The notes: a model not told the origin generated them from the sequence alone. Shown: positions 32,687 through 43,519, counted from the stretch's first letter. The stretch: 64,000 bases of DNA from Algimonas arctica (GCF_014652695.1 NZ_BMZH01000002.1:300656-364655), one strand, 5' to 3'. Program-made: numbers and translations.

Positions 32687-33961
32687 ATGCCAAACTGGCA
32701 AACATTATTGGCAACGGGGCTGGCCTCGCTGTGTCTGAACGCCCCGGCGTTCGGTGCCGATGCCCCGTTGTATGATGACGCCCCTCTGCACTATATCGGT
32801 AGCGTAGAGTTCAAACCCGACGCGGGCGCTATGGGCGCAGGGTGGACAGTCATCGTCAAAGAACCCGATCTCGATACGATTGATTTCGCGCTAAATTCTG
32901 CCTTCGGTACGGCGATTGTGTCCGGTCCGGGCGTGCAAGCGCTGACAACACGTTTGGACCCCCAATTTGATGGCGCGGTTCGACTTTATTCAATTGATTT
33001 GACGCCGTCCATGAATGGGTCGGATCGGGTCGTGAAATTTGCCTATGGCGGTCCCTTGTTCCCCGAAGAACTGACCCTCCCGATAAATACGCTGAACGCG
33101 AATAAGATCGAACTGACGGTTGATAGTTTCTGGTTTCCTTTCGATGCGCGGTTTGAAACGGACCTCACGGCGGACCTCAATATCCGAATTGACGGCGATT
33201 GGTCGGCTGTTGGGGTTGGCGCGGTTTATCGAACCCCACGAGGATACCGGTTCGCGCAGGACGCGCCCGCACTCGATATTGCGTTCTCACTTCTGTCGAA
33301 TAGCGTCAAAGTCATGGCGGACGGCTATGTCATTCATGATGCCCGAACAGAGCCGGGGGCGAAAATGACGGAACTGTCCGCCGCTTTGGAAGGCTGCACC
33401 ACCTATCTCAATGCGCTGTCCGGTCCCGCCGGACCGTTGCCACAGGCCTCGGTTATCGTCACGGACCGCCCTGAAGGTGGCTACTCGCGCGGCACATTGA
33501 TCGCCCTCACCGATATTGAAAATGAAGACGAAGAAGGCTTGCACCAATTTATCTGTCACGAGCTGGCGCATTATTGGAGCAAGGCCAATGCAGGCGGTCC
33601 AGAAAATTGGATCAATGAAGGGATCGCCGACTATCTCGCCAATATGGCGATACGGGATGCGATGGGAACGGATGTGTTTGACGCGCGCATGGCGCGCTAT
33701 TCAGAGCAGTTGTCCGGGGAGGCTTTGCCCCCGATCTGGTCCCCGGATTTAACTGAGCGCCCGCCTTATCTCATCATGTACCGCGCCGCGCCGATGGTGT
33801 TGCAAGCGTTGGAACAACGGATGGGCGAAGTGGCGTTCGCAACCTTCATGCAACGCGTGATGATCGACCGGGTGAGGACGACGCCGGACTTACTGGCGCT
33901 GGTGGAAGCGCTATCGAGCGCCGAGACGCGCGATTGGTTTGAGGCGCAGTTGGCTGAATAA
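32687..33961 (+). CDS. Exported HELAH-motif metallopeptidase-like protein
   Basis: A signal peptide (MPNWQTLLATGLASLCLNAPAFGA) is followed by about 260 residues of beta-rich sequence without a recognised family. A zinc-peptidase helix pair then follows: ICHELAHYWSK (HExxH as HELAH) and, 19 residues on, WINEGIADYLANM, whose Glu would be the third ligand, as in gluzincins of the M1 type. The overall shape (N-terminal sheet domain, then catalytic domain) recalls M1-like aminopeptidases, but length (424) is short and the GxMEN exopeptidase motif is absent. Periplasmic peptidase is the best guess. Confidence 0.7.
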   Translation: MPNWQTLLATGLASLCLNAPAFGADAPLYDDAPLHYIGSVEFKPDAGAMGAGWTVIVKEPDLDTIDFALNSAFGTAIVSGPGVQALTTRLDPQFDGAVRLYSIDLTPSMNGSDRVVKFAYGGPLFPEELTLPINTLNANKIELTVDSFWFPFDARFETDLTADLNIRIDGDWSAVGVGAVYRTPRGYRFAQDAPALDIAFSLLSNSVKVMADGYVIHDARTEPGAKMTELSAALEGCTTYLNALSGPAGPLPQASVIVTDRPEGGYSRGTLIALTDIENEDEEGLHQFICHELAHYWSKANAGGPENWINEGIADYLANMAIRDAMGTDVFDARMARYSEQLSGEALPPIWSPDLTERPPYLIMYRAAPMVLQALEQRMGEVAFATFMQRVMIDRVRTTPDLLALVEALSSAETRDWFEAQLAE

Positions 33962-33971
33962 GGGTCCGGCC

Positions 33972-34883
33972 CTATTCTTTTGTGGTCAAGACCCGCACAT
34001 CATAACCTTTCGCGGCGAGCATAACCGGCACGCTATCCGGTCCGAGCAGATGGCCAGCGCCCACAGCGACGAAATCAACACCAGAGCCCTTGATTTCTTG
34101 GGTCAACCGTTCCGTCCAAGCCATGTTACGGTTGGTGAACATAATGGCATACATATCCGGTGCGCCGCGCTTCATAGTCGCAATCACTTCTTCTTCTAGC
34201 ATATCGACACTCCCCGTCGCCCAGCTCTGAGCCATGCGGGTTATCAATTCTGTGCCCTCTTCCATTCCGTCTAAAGTGAGTTTTAGCATATCGACCTGTG
34301 TCTTCTGGTCCATATCAGCAAAGAAACGCAATTGCTGTTCAGCAGTCTCAAAGGATTTGCGCGGCAAATATTCTACGCGGGGTTCCAACATGGCTTCGGC
34401 GCCAGCGGTCAGATCAAATCCAGCCCCCATCATTTGAACAACAGGAAGCGTGACAGATGCGAGCCAAGGCTGCATTTGATTGAGCGCTTCCATTGGCAAG
34501 CCGAGTTTTTCGGCTTCAGTTTCCAGTTGCGCCAATGTGACTGCGTCCAGCTTGCCTGAGAGGGGGTCTTGAGACATGCCGAATTGCATGGTTAGTTGCT
34601 GCAAAGCCGGATCGTCTTGTGCGCCTGCAGGCAGCTCGAACCAAGCTTCATCAGACCGTGCAATCGCGTCTGCTAGGGTTTGTGATTTCCACTCTATGTC
34701 CGTAGGCAGAATGTGAAATGTGCCAAACAGGATGATTTCTGAATCTTCATCCGTGACGGAAAACATTACAGGTTCACTGCGCAAGGTCGTTTCGTCCAAG
34801 TCGGCGAGATCGACGGTTGGTGCGCCGCCCGAGCAAGCGGCTAAGATCAAGGCCGTAGAGATCGCGAGAAGGATTCGGGTCAT
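33972..34883 (-). CDS. TraB/GumN family protein (lipoprotein)
   Basis: ATG 34883 gives a signal peptide with lipobox ILAAC. A TraB/GumN domain follows with SEIILFGTFHILPTDIEWKS near the N-terminus (the GTxH metal-binding-like motif) and GVDFVAVGAGHLLGPDSVPVML near the end (the GxGHL motif). These paired Gly-His motifs define the family, related to tiki-type metalloproteases; activity here is unproven. Length is 303 residues. Two upstream ATG codons would add short hydrophilic stretches before the signal peptide. It converges with the HELAH-peptidase gene with 10 bases between. Confidence 0.88.
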   Translation of the reverse strand: MTRILLAISTALILAACSGGAPTVDLADLDETTLRSEPVMFSVTDEDSEIILFGTFHILPTDIEWKSQTLADAIARSDEAWFELPAGAQDDPALQQLTMQFGMSQDPLSGKLDAVTLAQLETEAEKLGLPMEALNQMQPWLASVTLPVVQMMGAGFDLTAGAEAMLEPRVEYLPRKSFETAEQQLRFFADMDQKTQVDMLKLTLDGMEEGTELITRMAQSWATGSVDMLEEEVIATMKRGAPDMYAIMFTNRNMAWTERLTQEIKGSGVDFVAVGAGHLLGPDSVPVMLAAKGYDVRVLTTKE

Positions 34884-34950
34884 GGTGGGTTTTCGAATAT
34901 GTGCGTGCATTTTGCCGTCATGCCAGTCCATCGCTAGTCGCGCAAAGAAA

Positions 34951-34975
34951 AAGGCCGCCCAACTTGGGCGGCCTT
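34951..34975 (-). terminator. Rho-independent terminator of hppA
   Basis: A perfect stem of AAGGCCGCCCAA with its complement around one unpaired base (34951-34975), followed on the minus strand by a T-run. It lies 26 bases past the hppA stop. Confidence 0.85.
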
Positions 34976-35000
34976 CGTGTGTTGGGGCTGTCGGTTGCGT

Positions 35001-37118
35001 TTAGTGCGCGATGACGGCCAGCAATAGGAGTGCGATGATGTTCGTGATTTTGATCATCGGATTGACGGCTGGGCCGGCTGTATCCTTGTAAGGATCGCCG
35101 ACAGTATCGCCTGTGATCGAGGCTTTGTGAGCCTCTGAGCCTTTACCGCCGTGGTTGCCGTCTTCGATATACTTCTTGGCATTATCCCAAGCACCACCGC
35201 CCGCTGTCATAGACAGCGCGAGGAAGAGGCCTGTGACGATCACACCCATGAGCATCGCACCGAGTGAGGCGAGTGCCTGTTCCGTGCCGGCAATGAGGTA
35301 GATCGCGAAGTAAAGTACGATTGGCGCCAAGATTGGCAGCAAGCTTGGCTTGATCATTTCTTTGATCGCCGCACCTGTCAGCAGGTCAACCGCCCGTGCG
35401 TAATCAGGACGGGATGTGCCCGCCATGATACCGGGATCGGATTTGAACTGACGACGGACTTCTTCGACAATCGCCGTCGCTGCACGACCCACAGATTGCA
35501 TCGCCCACGCCCCGAAGAGGTAAGGCAGCAATCCACCGATGAACAGGCCGACAATGACGTAAGGGTTGGTCAGGCTGAAATCGACGACAACGCCAAACAG
35601 TTTACTGTCTGCTTGTGTGCTGAAATACAGGATATCCTGATAATAGGCCGCGAATAGCACCAACGCCCCGAGACCGGCAGAACCAATCGCGTAACCTTTG
35701 GTCACCGCTTTGGTCGTATTGCCAACGGCGTCCAACGTATCGGTCGTCTTGCGAACTTCCGGATCCAGTTGAGCCATTTCGGCAATCCCGCCCGCATTGT
35801 CCGTCACAGGACCAAACGCATCGAGCGCCACGATCATCCCGGCCACGCCGAGCATGGAGGTGACAGCGATGGCGATGCCGTAAAGACCCGCAAGGCTAAA
35901 GGTGACGATGATCCCTGTCACGATGATGAGCGCCGGAATAGCGGTTGCTTCCATTGAAACAGCGAGACCCGCAATCACGTTTGTACCGTGGCCAGACTCG
36001 GACGCTTCCGCGACTGAGCGAACCGGACGATAGTTTGTGCCCGTGTAATACTCAGTGATCATGACGATCAGGCCCGTGATGACCAAACCGACGATGCCGC
36101 AGAGGAACAACGCAAACCCAGTAAAGGCAACAGTGGTGTTCTCGCCAACACTGGTACGAGACGCTTCAATCGTATCGAAACCAATCTGAAAATGCGTCAC
36201 GGCGGCGATGGCAGCAATGGACAATACGCCTGTCGCAATCAGCCCTTTATAAAGTGCGCCCATCACATTGGTGGATCCTTTGCCAAGCTTGACGAAGAAT
36301 GTGCCGATGATGGAGGTAATGATACACGCGCCGCCAATCGCCATAGGATAGAGAATCAAATCAATCGCAGTAGGGAACAGGATGGAGCCGAGGATCATGG
36401 TGGCCGCAATGGTCACAACATAAGTCTCGAACAAATCCGCGGCCATACCAGCACAGTCACCAACATTGTCGCCAACATTATCGGCGATGGTTGCGGGGTT
36501 GCGGGGATCATCTTCGGGAATACCCGCTTCGATCTTACCGACCAAGTCACCGCCGACATCCGCACCCTTTGTGAAAATACCGCCGCCAAGACGCGCAAAC
36601 ACTGAAATCAATGACGCGCCGAGAGACAAGCTCACCAGACCATCAATCACACCGCGCGCATCCGCATTCATTGGACCCGTCAGGATCATGTAATAAACCG
36701 CAAGGCCCAGAAGCGCGAAACCCGCGACGAGCATGCCCGTGATGGCGCCTGCTTTGAACGCGATGTTCAGGCCAGCCCCCAGCGATGTGCGCGACGCTTC
36801 GGTCGTGCGAACGTTGGCTTGGACCGAGACCAGCATGCCGACATAACCGGCAATCCCCGACAGAACCGCGCCAATGACGAAGCCGACAGGTGCAATCAGG
36901 TTTTGAAATAACAGCGCAAGCAGGATGGTCACGACAACGCCCACAATGGCGATCGTTTTATACTGCTTGTTCAGATAGGCTTTCGCGCCTTCTTGAATAG
37001 CGCCGGCAATTTCGTTCATACGTTCATTGCCGGTGCTGGCCTTCATCAGGCTGGCACGGGTCAAAATCCCGTAAAGCACAGCGATTAACGCCGCGCCGAT
37101 AATAAGATAAAGTGTCAT
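35001..37118 (-). CDS. hppA: K+-insensitive pyrophosphate-energised proton pump
   Basis: Membrane H+-translocating pyrophosphatase with about 16 helices, 705 residues. Motifs are [18 protein letters not shown] and [20 protein letters not shown] (catalytic pyrophosphate and Mg sites), [16 protein letters not shown], and MSVGRAA-like [11 protein letters not shown]. The [10 protein letters not shown] segment has Lys at the position that is Ala in K+-dependent enzymes, which indicates the K+-independent type. It couples PPi hydrolysis to proton export. The gene is alone in its unit and ends in a clear terminator. Confidence 0.96.
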   Translation of the reverse strand: MTLYLIIGAALIAVLYGILTRASLMKASTGNERMNEIAGAIQEGAKAYLNKQYKTIAIVGVVVTILLALLFQNLIAPVGFVIGAVLSGIAGYVGMLVSVQANVRTTEASRTSLGAGLNIAFKAGAITGMLVAGFALLGLAVYYMILTGPMNADARGVIDGLVSLSLGASLISVFARLGGGIFTKGADVGGDLVGKIEAGIPEDDPRNPATIADNVGDNVGDCAGMAADLFETYVVTIAATMILGSILFPTAIDLILYPMAIGGACIITSIIGTFFVKLGKGSTNVMGALYKGLIATGVLSIAAIAAVTHFQIGFDTIEASRTSVGENTTVAFTGFALFLCGIVGLVITGLIVMITEYYTGTNYRPVRSVAEASESGHGTNVIAGLAVSMEATAIPALIIVTGIIVTFSLAGLYGIAIAVTSMLGVAGMIVALDAFGPVTDNAGGIAEMAQLDPEVRKTTDTLDAVGNTTKAVTKGYAIGSAGLGALVLFAAYYQDILYFSTQADSKLFGVVVDFSLTNPYVIVGLFIGGLLPYLFGAWAMQSVGRAATAIVEEVRRQFKSDPGIMAGTSRPDYARAVDLLTGAAIKEMIKPSLLPILAPIVLYFAIYLIAGTEQALASLGAMLMGVIVTGLFLALSMTAGGGAWDNAKKYIEDGNHGGKGSEAHKASITGDTVGDPYKDTAGPAVNPMIKITNIIALLLLAVIAH

Positions 37119-37477
37119 GAATATGTTTGCCCAACCCTTATAAGGTCGAGTCTCCCTCAGTTCCCCCGCGAACCCCCGCGGATTTCATGTCTGAAGTTGG
37201 CCGCCTGATGATCGTTCCGGTTAATCCAGAATCGTATCGGACGCTTCCCCTCGCGATATATGAAGTTGGCCGCTCTGTCCTACTCTCCCTTGGATCTAAA
37301 GCCCAAGTGGAGTCGCAGAATGCGCTTCCCTTCGCGATGGCGCATCTCTGGCCGATTTTTTATGCCATTTCAAGGGGGGTCCAAATGGCCCGCGCGGGCC
37401 TTGCTCACCAAGAGTTTATGGAACCCGTCCCTCATTTAAGTGTATGCGTCAGCAGACCATTCAGAACGGAGTCCCCC
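37119..37477. other. 359-base spacer without a recognised gene
   Basis: The spacer lies between the divergent hppA and sugar-dehydrogenase genes. The frame of the dehydrogenase stays open through it (about 117 codons from 37127), but the translation has no signal peptide or family similarity and puts the true signal peptide internally. GAAGTTGGCCGC occurs twice, 69 bases apart (37193 and 37262). No tRNA-like or strong hairpin structure was seen; it should contain promoters for both neighbours. Confidence 0.5.
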
Positions 37478-38653
37478 ATGCGGAACGCGATTTTATCCTC
37501 ACTGGCATTAACCCTCGCCTTGACCTGCCCGGCCTTCGCCCAGACGTCTGTTACGGGCACAGCCGGAACCACATTGACCCTGAAAGAGCTCGCGACGTTT
37601 GACGGGGCGTGGGCAATGACGTTTTTGCCGGATGGACGGGCCTTGGTCACAGAACAAGGCGGGACACTGTGGTTGCTGAGTACTAGTGGCGCTAAAATCG
37701 CACGGGTTGGTAATGTGCCGACGGTCACAGAGCGTGGCCAAGGCGGCCTGGGGGACATTATTATTGATCCGGATTTCGCCAGCAATGGCATGATCTATTT
37801 GTCCTACGTCGAACGCGATGCGGATGATGATAATCTCTCGGGCGCTGTTGTAGAGCGGGCAAAACTGAGCCTGACATCAAACGGCGGGACTTTGTCGGAC
37901 CGCGATGTGATCTGGCAGCAATATCCGAAAGTTACAGGCAATGGTCATTATGGTCACCGCCTCGCCATCTCGCCACAGGGCCATCTCTTTATTACGTCCG
38001 GAGATCGACAGAAATTCACGCCCGCGCAAAATATGGATATGAACCTGGGTAAAGTTCTTCGGATCAATACGGACGGCTCCATTCCTGACGATAATCCGTT
38101 CGCGGGACAAGGCGGCGTGACCAACCAAATTTGGTCGCTCGGCCACCGCAATCCGCTCGGCATCGATTTTGACGCGGACGGCGGATTATGGGTTCACGAG
38201 ATGGGCCCTAAACATGGGGACGAGCTCAACCGAATCATCCGCACGGAAAATTATGGCTATCCGGTCGTGTCCAATGGCGATCATTATTCGGGCAAAGAAA
38301 TTCCAGATCATGCGTCAAATCCCGTATTCGAAGGCCCGGCCGCCTATTGGGTGCCGGCGATCAGCCCGGCCGGCTTTGTCATCTATGATGGCGACCTTAT
38401 GGCGGACTTCAAAGGTGACGGCTTTATCGGCGGTCTCTCCAGCCAAGCGCTGGTTCGAGTTGTCTTCGAGACGGATAAAATCGATGCGGTTAGCGACTCG
38501 CCGTCAAAAACCGACATGCGTCGCACCATCGCGACCGAAGCCGAACGATTTGAATGGGGCAAACGCATCCGCGAGGTTGAACAAGGCCCGGACGGCGCGC
38601 TCTATGTGCTTGAAGATAATGACGGCCGCTTGTTGAAATTGACGCCGGGCTAG
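37478..38653 (+). CDS. PQQ-dependent soluble aldose-sugar dehydrogenase family protein
   Basis: ATG 37478 starts a signal peptide (MRNAILSSLALTLALTCPAFAQ) with ACGGAG upstream. The rest is a six-bladed beta-propeller of the YliI/Asd type: WAMTFLPDGRALVTEQGG, GQGGLGDIIIDPDFA, GHYGHRLAISPQGHLFITSGD (catalytic His region), IWSLGHRNPLGIDFDADG, and WVHEMGPKHGDELNRI. PQQ biosynthesis genes are not in the window. It would oxidise sugars in the periplasm and feed electrons to the respiratory chain. 391 residues, normal length. The longer upstream frame is rejected as argued for the spacer. Confidence 0.9.
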   Translation: MRNAILSSLALTLALTCPAFAQTSVTGTAGTTLTLKELATFDGAWAMTFLPDGRALVTEQGGTLWLLSTSGAKIARVGNVPTVTERGQGGLGDIIIDPDFASNGMIYLSYVERDADDDNLSGAVVERAKLSLTSNGGTLSDRDVIWQQYPKVTGNGHYGHRLAISPQGHLFITSGDRQKFTPAQNMDMNLGKVLRINTDGSIPDDNPFAGQGGVTNQIWSLGHRNPLGIDFDADGGLWVHEMGPKHGDELNRIIRTENYGYPVVSNGDHYSGKEIPDHASNPVFEGPAAYWVPAISPAGFVIYDGDLMADFKGDGFIGGLSSQALVRVVFETDKIDAVSDSPSKTDMRRTIATEAERFEWGKRIREVEQGPDGALYVLEDNDGRLLKLTPG

Positions 38654-38656
38654 GGC

Positions 38657-39196
38657 TTAGCCGATTAAAGGGTAGGTCGCTTCCAGTTCATAGCGGTTCG
38701 CCCCGCGGGCCTGTTGCCAGCTTGAATAAAGTCCGAATTGATCAATCAGGAACGGTCCGATGTTCGTTTGGGCGTGTCGTTGCTCATATTTGGCCAGCTT
38801 TTCCAAATCCGGAAACGGTTTGAGATAGGCCAGTGTGAGGTGCGGGACGAATCCACGCGCCTCCATTGGAATTATTAAATCGCGCGCCACGCGGCGGCAA
38901 TGGGCGTGGAGTTTCGTCAAACCCAAATTATCGTCGAGCCTAAGATGGATCTGGTGCGGCTCTGCCCGACCAAAGTGGCTCATGCCGCGCAAATGAAGCT
39001 CCAAAGAGGGCAGCGGCCTGCGGGCCAGCTCGGCGTCTAACTCTTCAGCCAAAGCGTCGGGCACGTTGCCGAAATAGCCGACCGTAATATGCAGCTTCTC
39101 CGGCTTACTCCAACGCGCGCCCGGCACACCTTTTTGAAGCCGTGTGACGGCTTTGATAACGCCGGATGGCGGTCGAATGGCAGCGAACAAGATCAT
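38657..39196 (-). CDS. thpR: RNA 2',3'-cyclic phosphodiesterase (2H family)
   Basis: Two His-x-Thr motifs, LHITVGYFGN and PHLTLAYLK, define the 2H phosphoesterase fold. They sit about 85 residues apart, as expected. The start RPPSGVIKAVTRLQ and the substrate-lining RGMSHFG are typical of ThpR/LigT. It opens 2',3'-cyclic phosphates on RNA to 2'-phosphate. Length is 179. The ORF is convergent with the sugar dehydrogenase gene with three bases between stops and is 24 bases downstream of the aldo/keto reductase gene. Confidence 0.9.
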   Translation of the reverse strand: MILFAAIRPPSGVIKAVTRLQKGVPGARWSKPEKLHITVGYFGNVPDALAEELDAELARRPLPSLELHLRGMSHFGRAEPHQIHLRLDDNLGLTKLHAHCRRVARDLIIPMEARGFVPHLTLAYLKPFPDLEKLAKYEQRHAQTNIGPFLIDQFGLYSSWQQARGANRYELEATYPLIG

Positions 39197-39220
39197 CGGC
39201 TTTCGCGGATAAACTCCAGT

Positions 39221-40270
39221 TTAGCGCCCTAACGGGCAGCGATAGGTTTCGTGGAGACGCGTGGCTTCGGCTTCCATCGCGTCTGTCCAAACGATGCTAT
39301 GCGCGTCAATGTTTTCGCGCAATTGGGCCATAGAGGTGGCGCCAATGATGTTCGCGGTGACAAATTCACGGCTTTCGACAAATTTCAGCGCAAACTGTGT
39401 AGGTGTCAGGCCGAGAGCCTGCGCCGTTTTGTTCGCGTCCATCCAGCTGTCGCTCGACTTTTTGTAATTCTCCATAAAGCCTTTGAAAAGCGCTCCGCGC
39501 GAACCTTCCGGTACGTCGCCCCCGTCATATTTCCCCGTTAGAACGCCCATGCCGAGCGGACTATAGGCCAAAAGCCCGACCTTTTCACGCATCGCTATTT
39601 CGGCACGATCATAATCAAACCGCCGCGCAATCAAGGAATAGACGCATTGGTTGGATTGCATGCGTGGTAAACCGTTCGCCTCCGCAATCTGGAGAAATTT
39701 CATCGTTCCCCAGGCGCTCTCATTGGACAGTCCGATATGGCGGATATTGCCTTTATCGACATGGCGCTGCAGACTTTGCAAAATTTCGAGCAGCGGCACC
39801 ATCTCGTCTTCGTCATAATCTTTATAAGAATGAAATCCGAAGCTAGGAATATCGCGGTCAGGCCAATGCAGCTGGTAGAGATCAATATAGTCGGTCTGTA
39901 GCCGTTTGAGAGAATTCTCGACCGCCATGTTGATCTGCTCCGCCGTATGACGGGTTTGGGACACCTTATCATCGCGGGTCCAGACCATGCCGGATCGACC
40001 GGCCACTTTTGTCGCAATAATCAGGTCATCGCGCTTGCCACGTGCCTTTAGCCACGTTCCGATATAATCTTCTGTTCGGCCTTGAGTTTCGCGCTTAGTG
40101 GGCACCGGATACATTTCCGCGGTGTCGATGAAATTGATCGCGCGCTCGTCCACGGCGTAGCTGAGTTGTTCATGCGCCTGCGCTTCTGTGTTCTGTTGGC
40201 CCCACGTCATCGTCCCGAGACAAATCGAGGTCACATCAATATCGGTCGTGCCGAGTTTACGCATATCCAT
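39221..40270 (-). CDS. Aldo/keto reductase, Tas-like
   Basis: NADP(H)-dependent TIM-barrel oxidoreductase. The start MDMRKLGTTDIDVTSICLGTMTWGQQN and NFIDTAEMYPVPTKRETQGRTEDYIG are close to E. coli Tas. Catalytic residues are the Asp and Tyr in DTAEMY, the Lys in IIATKVAG and the His in YQLHWPDRD. The C-terminal coenzyme site includes NIIGATSMAQLRENIDA. Length is 349 residues. The natural substrate is unknown. It is transcribed toward thpR and divergent from the Bax-inhibitor-1 gene. Confidence 0.93.
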   Translation of the reverse strand: MDMRKLGTTDIDVTSICLGTMTWGQQNTEAQAHEQLSYAVDERAINFIDTAEMYPVPTKRETQGRTEDYIGTWLKARGKRDDLIIATKVAGRSGMVWTRDDKVSQTRHTAEQINMAVENSLKRLQTDYIDLYQLHWPDRDIPSFGFHSYKDYDEDEMVPLLEILQSLQRHVDKGNIRHIGLSNESAWGTMKFLQIAEANGLPRMQSNQCVYSLIARRFDYDRAEIAMREKVGLLAYSPLGMGVLTGKYDGGDVPEGSRGALFKGFMENYKKSSDSWMDANKTAQALGLTPTQFALKFVESREFVTANIIGATSMAQLRENIDAHSIVWTDAMEAEATRLHETYRCPLGR

Positions 40271-40483
40271 GAAGTAAACGTCCTGTGGGGAATAGAGGGG
40301 AAAGATCTGGCTTCGTTTAACGCGATAGGCCGCGTACGCCTAGAGGTCTTACAGTGAGATTTAGGCTGACACCACACTCGCCTTGCGCCTTGATAGCGGC
40401 GGCATACTATGGTGAGATGTGCCGATTAAAGGCTAAGCCTATAGAGATCATAGGTAAATTCTCAGACGCTAACTCGCTTGTCA

Positions 40484-40513
40484 TTGGCATTTTGAGTCAT
40501 TTAAGCCTATATT
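40484..40513 (+). promoter_or_regulatory. Probable sigma-70-type promoter of the Bax-inhibitor-1 gene
   Basis: TTGGCA (40484-40489) and TATATT (40508-40513) are 18 bases apart, about 60 bases upstream of ATG 40575. A perfect six-base hairpin CAACGC-ATCA-GCGTTG (40529-40544) lies in the expected leader. The 304-base spacer up to 40270 holds no other feature I can support. Confidence 0.5.
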
Positions 40514-40574
40514 GATTGCAACTGCTTCCAACGCATCAGCGTTGCTGAAGCCGCCACACTTAACGGAGTTCATA

Positions 40575-41306
40575 ATGAACGATTACAACAATGGCGTCAT
40601 CGGCGGCAATGCCGATACCGATGTCGGCCTGAAAACTTTTATGCTGGGCACGTACCGCTGGATGGCTTTGGCGATGCTGACGACGGCTGGCACAGCTTAT
40701 ATTGTCGCACAAGCTATGCTGGCAAACCCGACCCTTATCGGTCTGGTTTATAACCCAGTAACGGCCATTGCGATGTTCCTCATTATCGTCTTTGGCTTTG
40801 GCGCGGTTGGCAAGAAATTGCACACCATGTCGATGGGGGGCGTGCTAACATTCTTGTTCGGTTTTGCGGGCTTTATGGGCGTGATGATGTCTGCTTATGC
40901 ATTCATGTACGACCCGATGATCGTTGCGCGGATCTTCTTCATGACGGTTGCGATGTTCGCCGGGCTTAGTCTATTTGGTTACACAACGGGCTTTAACCTC
41001 AACGCCATTGTCAAATACGCCTTTGCGGCGTTTATGGCGTTCGTGTTGATCGGACTTGTTGGTATGTTCGTGCCTGCGCTGAGCGTCTTTAGCGGCGGAA
41101 CATTCGGAATGATCATCAACTTTGTTGCATTGGCTGCGATTGCCGTGATCACCGCGTGGGAAACACAAACGCTTAAGCGGATCTATTACTCGCTGGGTAA
41201 TGATCAAGCGATGCTCGCGAAATATAGCGCCTTCGGTGCCGCCTCACTCTTGCTTGCCTTCATCAACATGTTCACCATCCTGATGAACCTGTTCGGTCGG
41301 GACTAA
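40575..41306 (+). CDS. Bax inhibitor-1/YccA family membrane protein
   Basis: From ATG 40575 (AACGGAG upstream) this 243-residue protein has seven hydrophobic segments, a usual count for the BI-1 family. RWMALAMLTTAGTAYIVAQAM opens the first helix; the internal GVLTFLFGFAGFMGVMMSAY and AAIAVITAWETQTLKRIYYSL, with the conserved Asp/Glu-containing last loop, fit the family. Such proteins are thought to be pH-sensitive calcium leak channels or membrane-protein quality factors. It is monocistronic, with a clear promoter and terminator. A longer frame starting at 40512 is rejected. Confidence 0.92.
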   Translation: MNDYNNGVIGGNADTDVGLKTFMLGTYRWMALAMLTTAGTAYIVAQAMLANPTLIGLVYNPVTAIAMFLIIVFGFGAVGKKLHTMSMGGVLTFLFGFAGFMGVMMSAYAFMYDPMIVARIFFMTVAMFAGLSLFGYTTGFNLNAIVKYAFAAFMAFVLIGLVGMFVPALSVFSGGTFGMIINFVALAAIAVITAWETQTLKRIYYSLGNDQAMLAKYSAFGAASLLLAFINMFTILMNLFGRD

Positions 41307-41346
41307 GCGTCCCGGGGCTTCGGCCACAGGAACTGAAATAAACAAG

Positions 41347-41372
41347 AGCCCCGCCACGTGCGGGGCTTTTTT
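41347..41372 (+). terminator. Rho-independent terminator after the BI-1 gene
   Basis: Stem AGCCCCGC/GCGGGGCT with a five-base loop (41347-41354 and 41360-41367), followed by a T-run to 41372. Confidence 0.9.
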
Positions 41373-41399
41373 ATGGTCGTTGTTTGTGAGGCGTGAAAC

Positions 41400-42392
<993 letters not shown>

Positions 42393-42445
42393 TCAGCTAG
42401 TGAGCGTCATTGTGAGGAGACAGGCCTATCCGTCAACGGTCATTC

Positions 42446-43516
42446 ATGCGTATCAAGGCAATGATGAACGTTTATCTCCATGGGTTGTCGACCTGCGTGC
42501 CGCCCCACGCCTTACCTCAAGACGAGGTCCGTGACCGGGCGCACGAAATATTGGGACCCCGGTTTAAGGGCTTTGATCGCCTCGCGCCTGTGTTTGATAC
42601 GTCTGGCGTGCGAATGCGCTATTCCGTGGCGCCGTTTGACTGGTTCGAAAATGCGGGCGGCTGGACCGACCGTAATAGCCGCTACATGGCGGGCGCGACC
42701 GACCTCTATGTCGAGGCCGCCACCAAAGCGCTGGCAGACGCCGACTGGTCCGCCGACGCCGTCGACATCCTCGTTACTGTGTCGTCAACAGGGATCGCCA
42801 CGCCCACGCTCGAAGCGCAAGCCAAAGGCCGTATGGGCTTTCGCGATGATTGTCTGCGCGTGCCGCTGTTCGGCTTGGGGTGCGCGGGTGGCGTATCGGG
42901 ATTGAATGTTTCACGCGAACTCGCGTGCGCCAACCCGGATGCGAAAGTACTGCTTGTCGTAATCGAAACCTGCACATTATCATTTCGCAAAGCGCGCCCC
43001 AAGAAGGCGGATATTATCGCGACGATCCTGTTCGGGGACGGTGCGGCGGCGGTCGCGCTCTCGGGTAAAAAGACCCATGTTCGGATCGGACGCGGCGCGT
43101 CCAAGACCTGGGACGACACATTACCGATTATGGGGTGGGAGGTCGATGAAGACGGGCTGGCCGTTGTGTTTGACCGCTCGATCCCTGATTTTGTCACGCA
43201 AGAGATGCGCGCAGCCACGGATACGGCGCTTGAGAGCATGAGTCTGTCCCGGGACACCATCGGGCGTCTAGTGAGCCATCCGGGCGGCGCCAAAGTTGTT
43301 GTGGCTCTCGAAGCTTCATTAGAGCTTGGCGAAGGCTCGCTTGACGTGGAGCGCGACGTGCTGCGTGATTTTGGCAATATGAGCGCGCCGACGGTGCTAT
43401 TTGTGCTCGACCGGATTCTAAAACGCGGCGACGCGAAAGGCTCCGGGAAACCCTTACTCGTGAGCGCTCTCGGCCCCGGCTTTTCCGCCGCTTTCACCCC
43501 GATTTATGTAGACTGA
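42446..43516 (+). CDS. Type III polyketide synthase
   Basis: Thiolase-fold homodimeric synthase of the chalcone-synthase superfamily. Counting from ATG 42446, the catalytic triad is Cys146 (LFGLGCAGGVSGL), His278 (LVSHPGGAKV) and Asn311 (RDFGNMSAPTV). The C-terminal ALGPGFSAAF matches the GPG loop. ATG at 42464 with AAGG five bases upstream may be the real start. It probably condenses a fatty acyl-CoA with malonyl-CoA to give alkylpyrones or alkylresorcinols. Three bases downstream lies an ICMT-type methyltransferase, a known partner in phenolic-lipid clusters. The product is not determined by the sequence alone. Confidence 0.9.
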   Translation: MRIKAMMNVYLHGLSTCVPPHALPQDEVRDRAHEILGPRFKGFDRLAPVFDTSGVRMRYSVAPFDWFENAGGWTDRNSRYMAGATDLYVEAATKALADADWSADAVDILVTVSSTGIATPTLEAQAKGRMGFRDDCLRVPLFGLGCAGGVSGLNVSRELACANPDAKVLLVVIETCTLSFRKARPKKADIIATILFGDGAAAVALSGKKTHVRIGRGASKTWDDTLPIMGWEVDEDGLAVVFDRSIPDFVTQEMRAATDTALESMSLSRDTIGRLVSHPGGAKVVVALEASLELGEGSLDVERDVLRDFGNMSAPTVLFVLDRILKRGDAKGSGKPLLVSALGPGFSAAFTPIYVD

Positions 43517-43519
43517 GCT

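Noticed and set aside
37127-37477. N-terminal extension of the sugar dehydrogenase to 37127.
   Set aside because: The extension would place the signal peptide about 117 residues inside the protein, has no family similarity, and the ATG at 37478 has a good ribosome-binding site.
42904-42919. Further parS-like sequence in the type III PKS gene (TGTTTCACGCGAACTC).
   Set aside because: Only about 12 of 16 bases match and the right half is not palindromic; it lies far from parAB.
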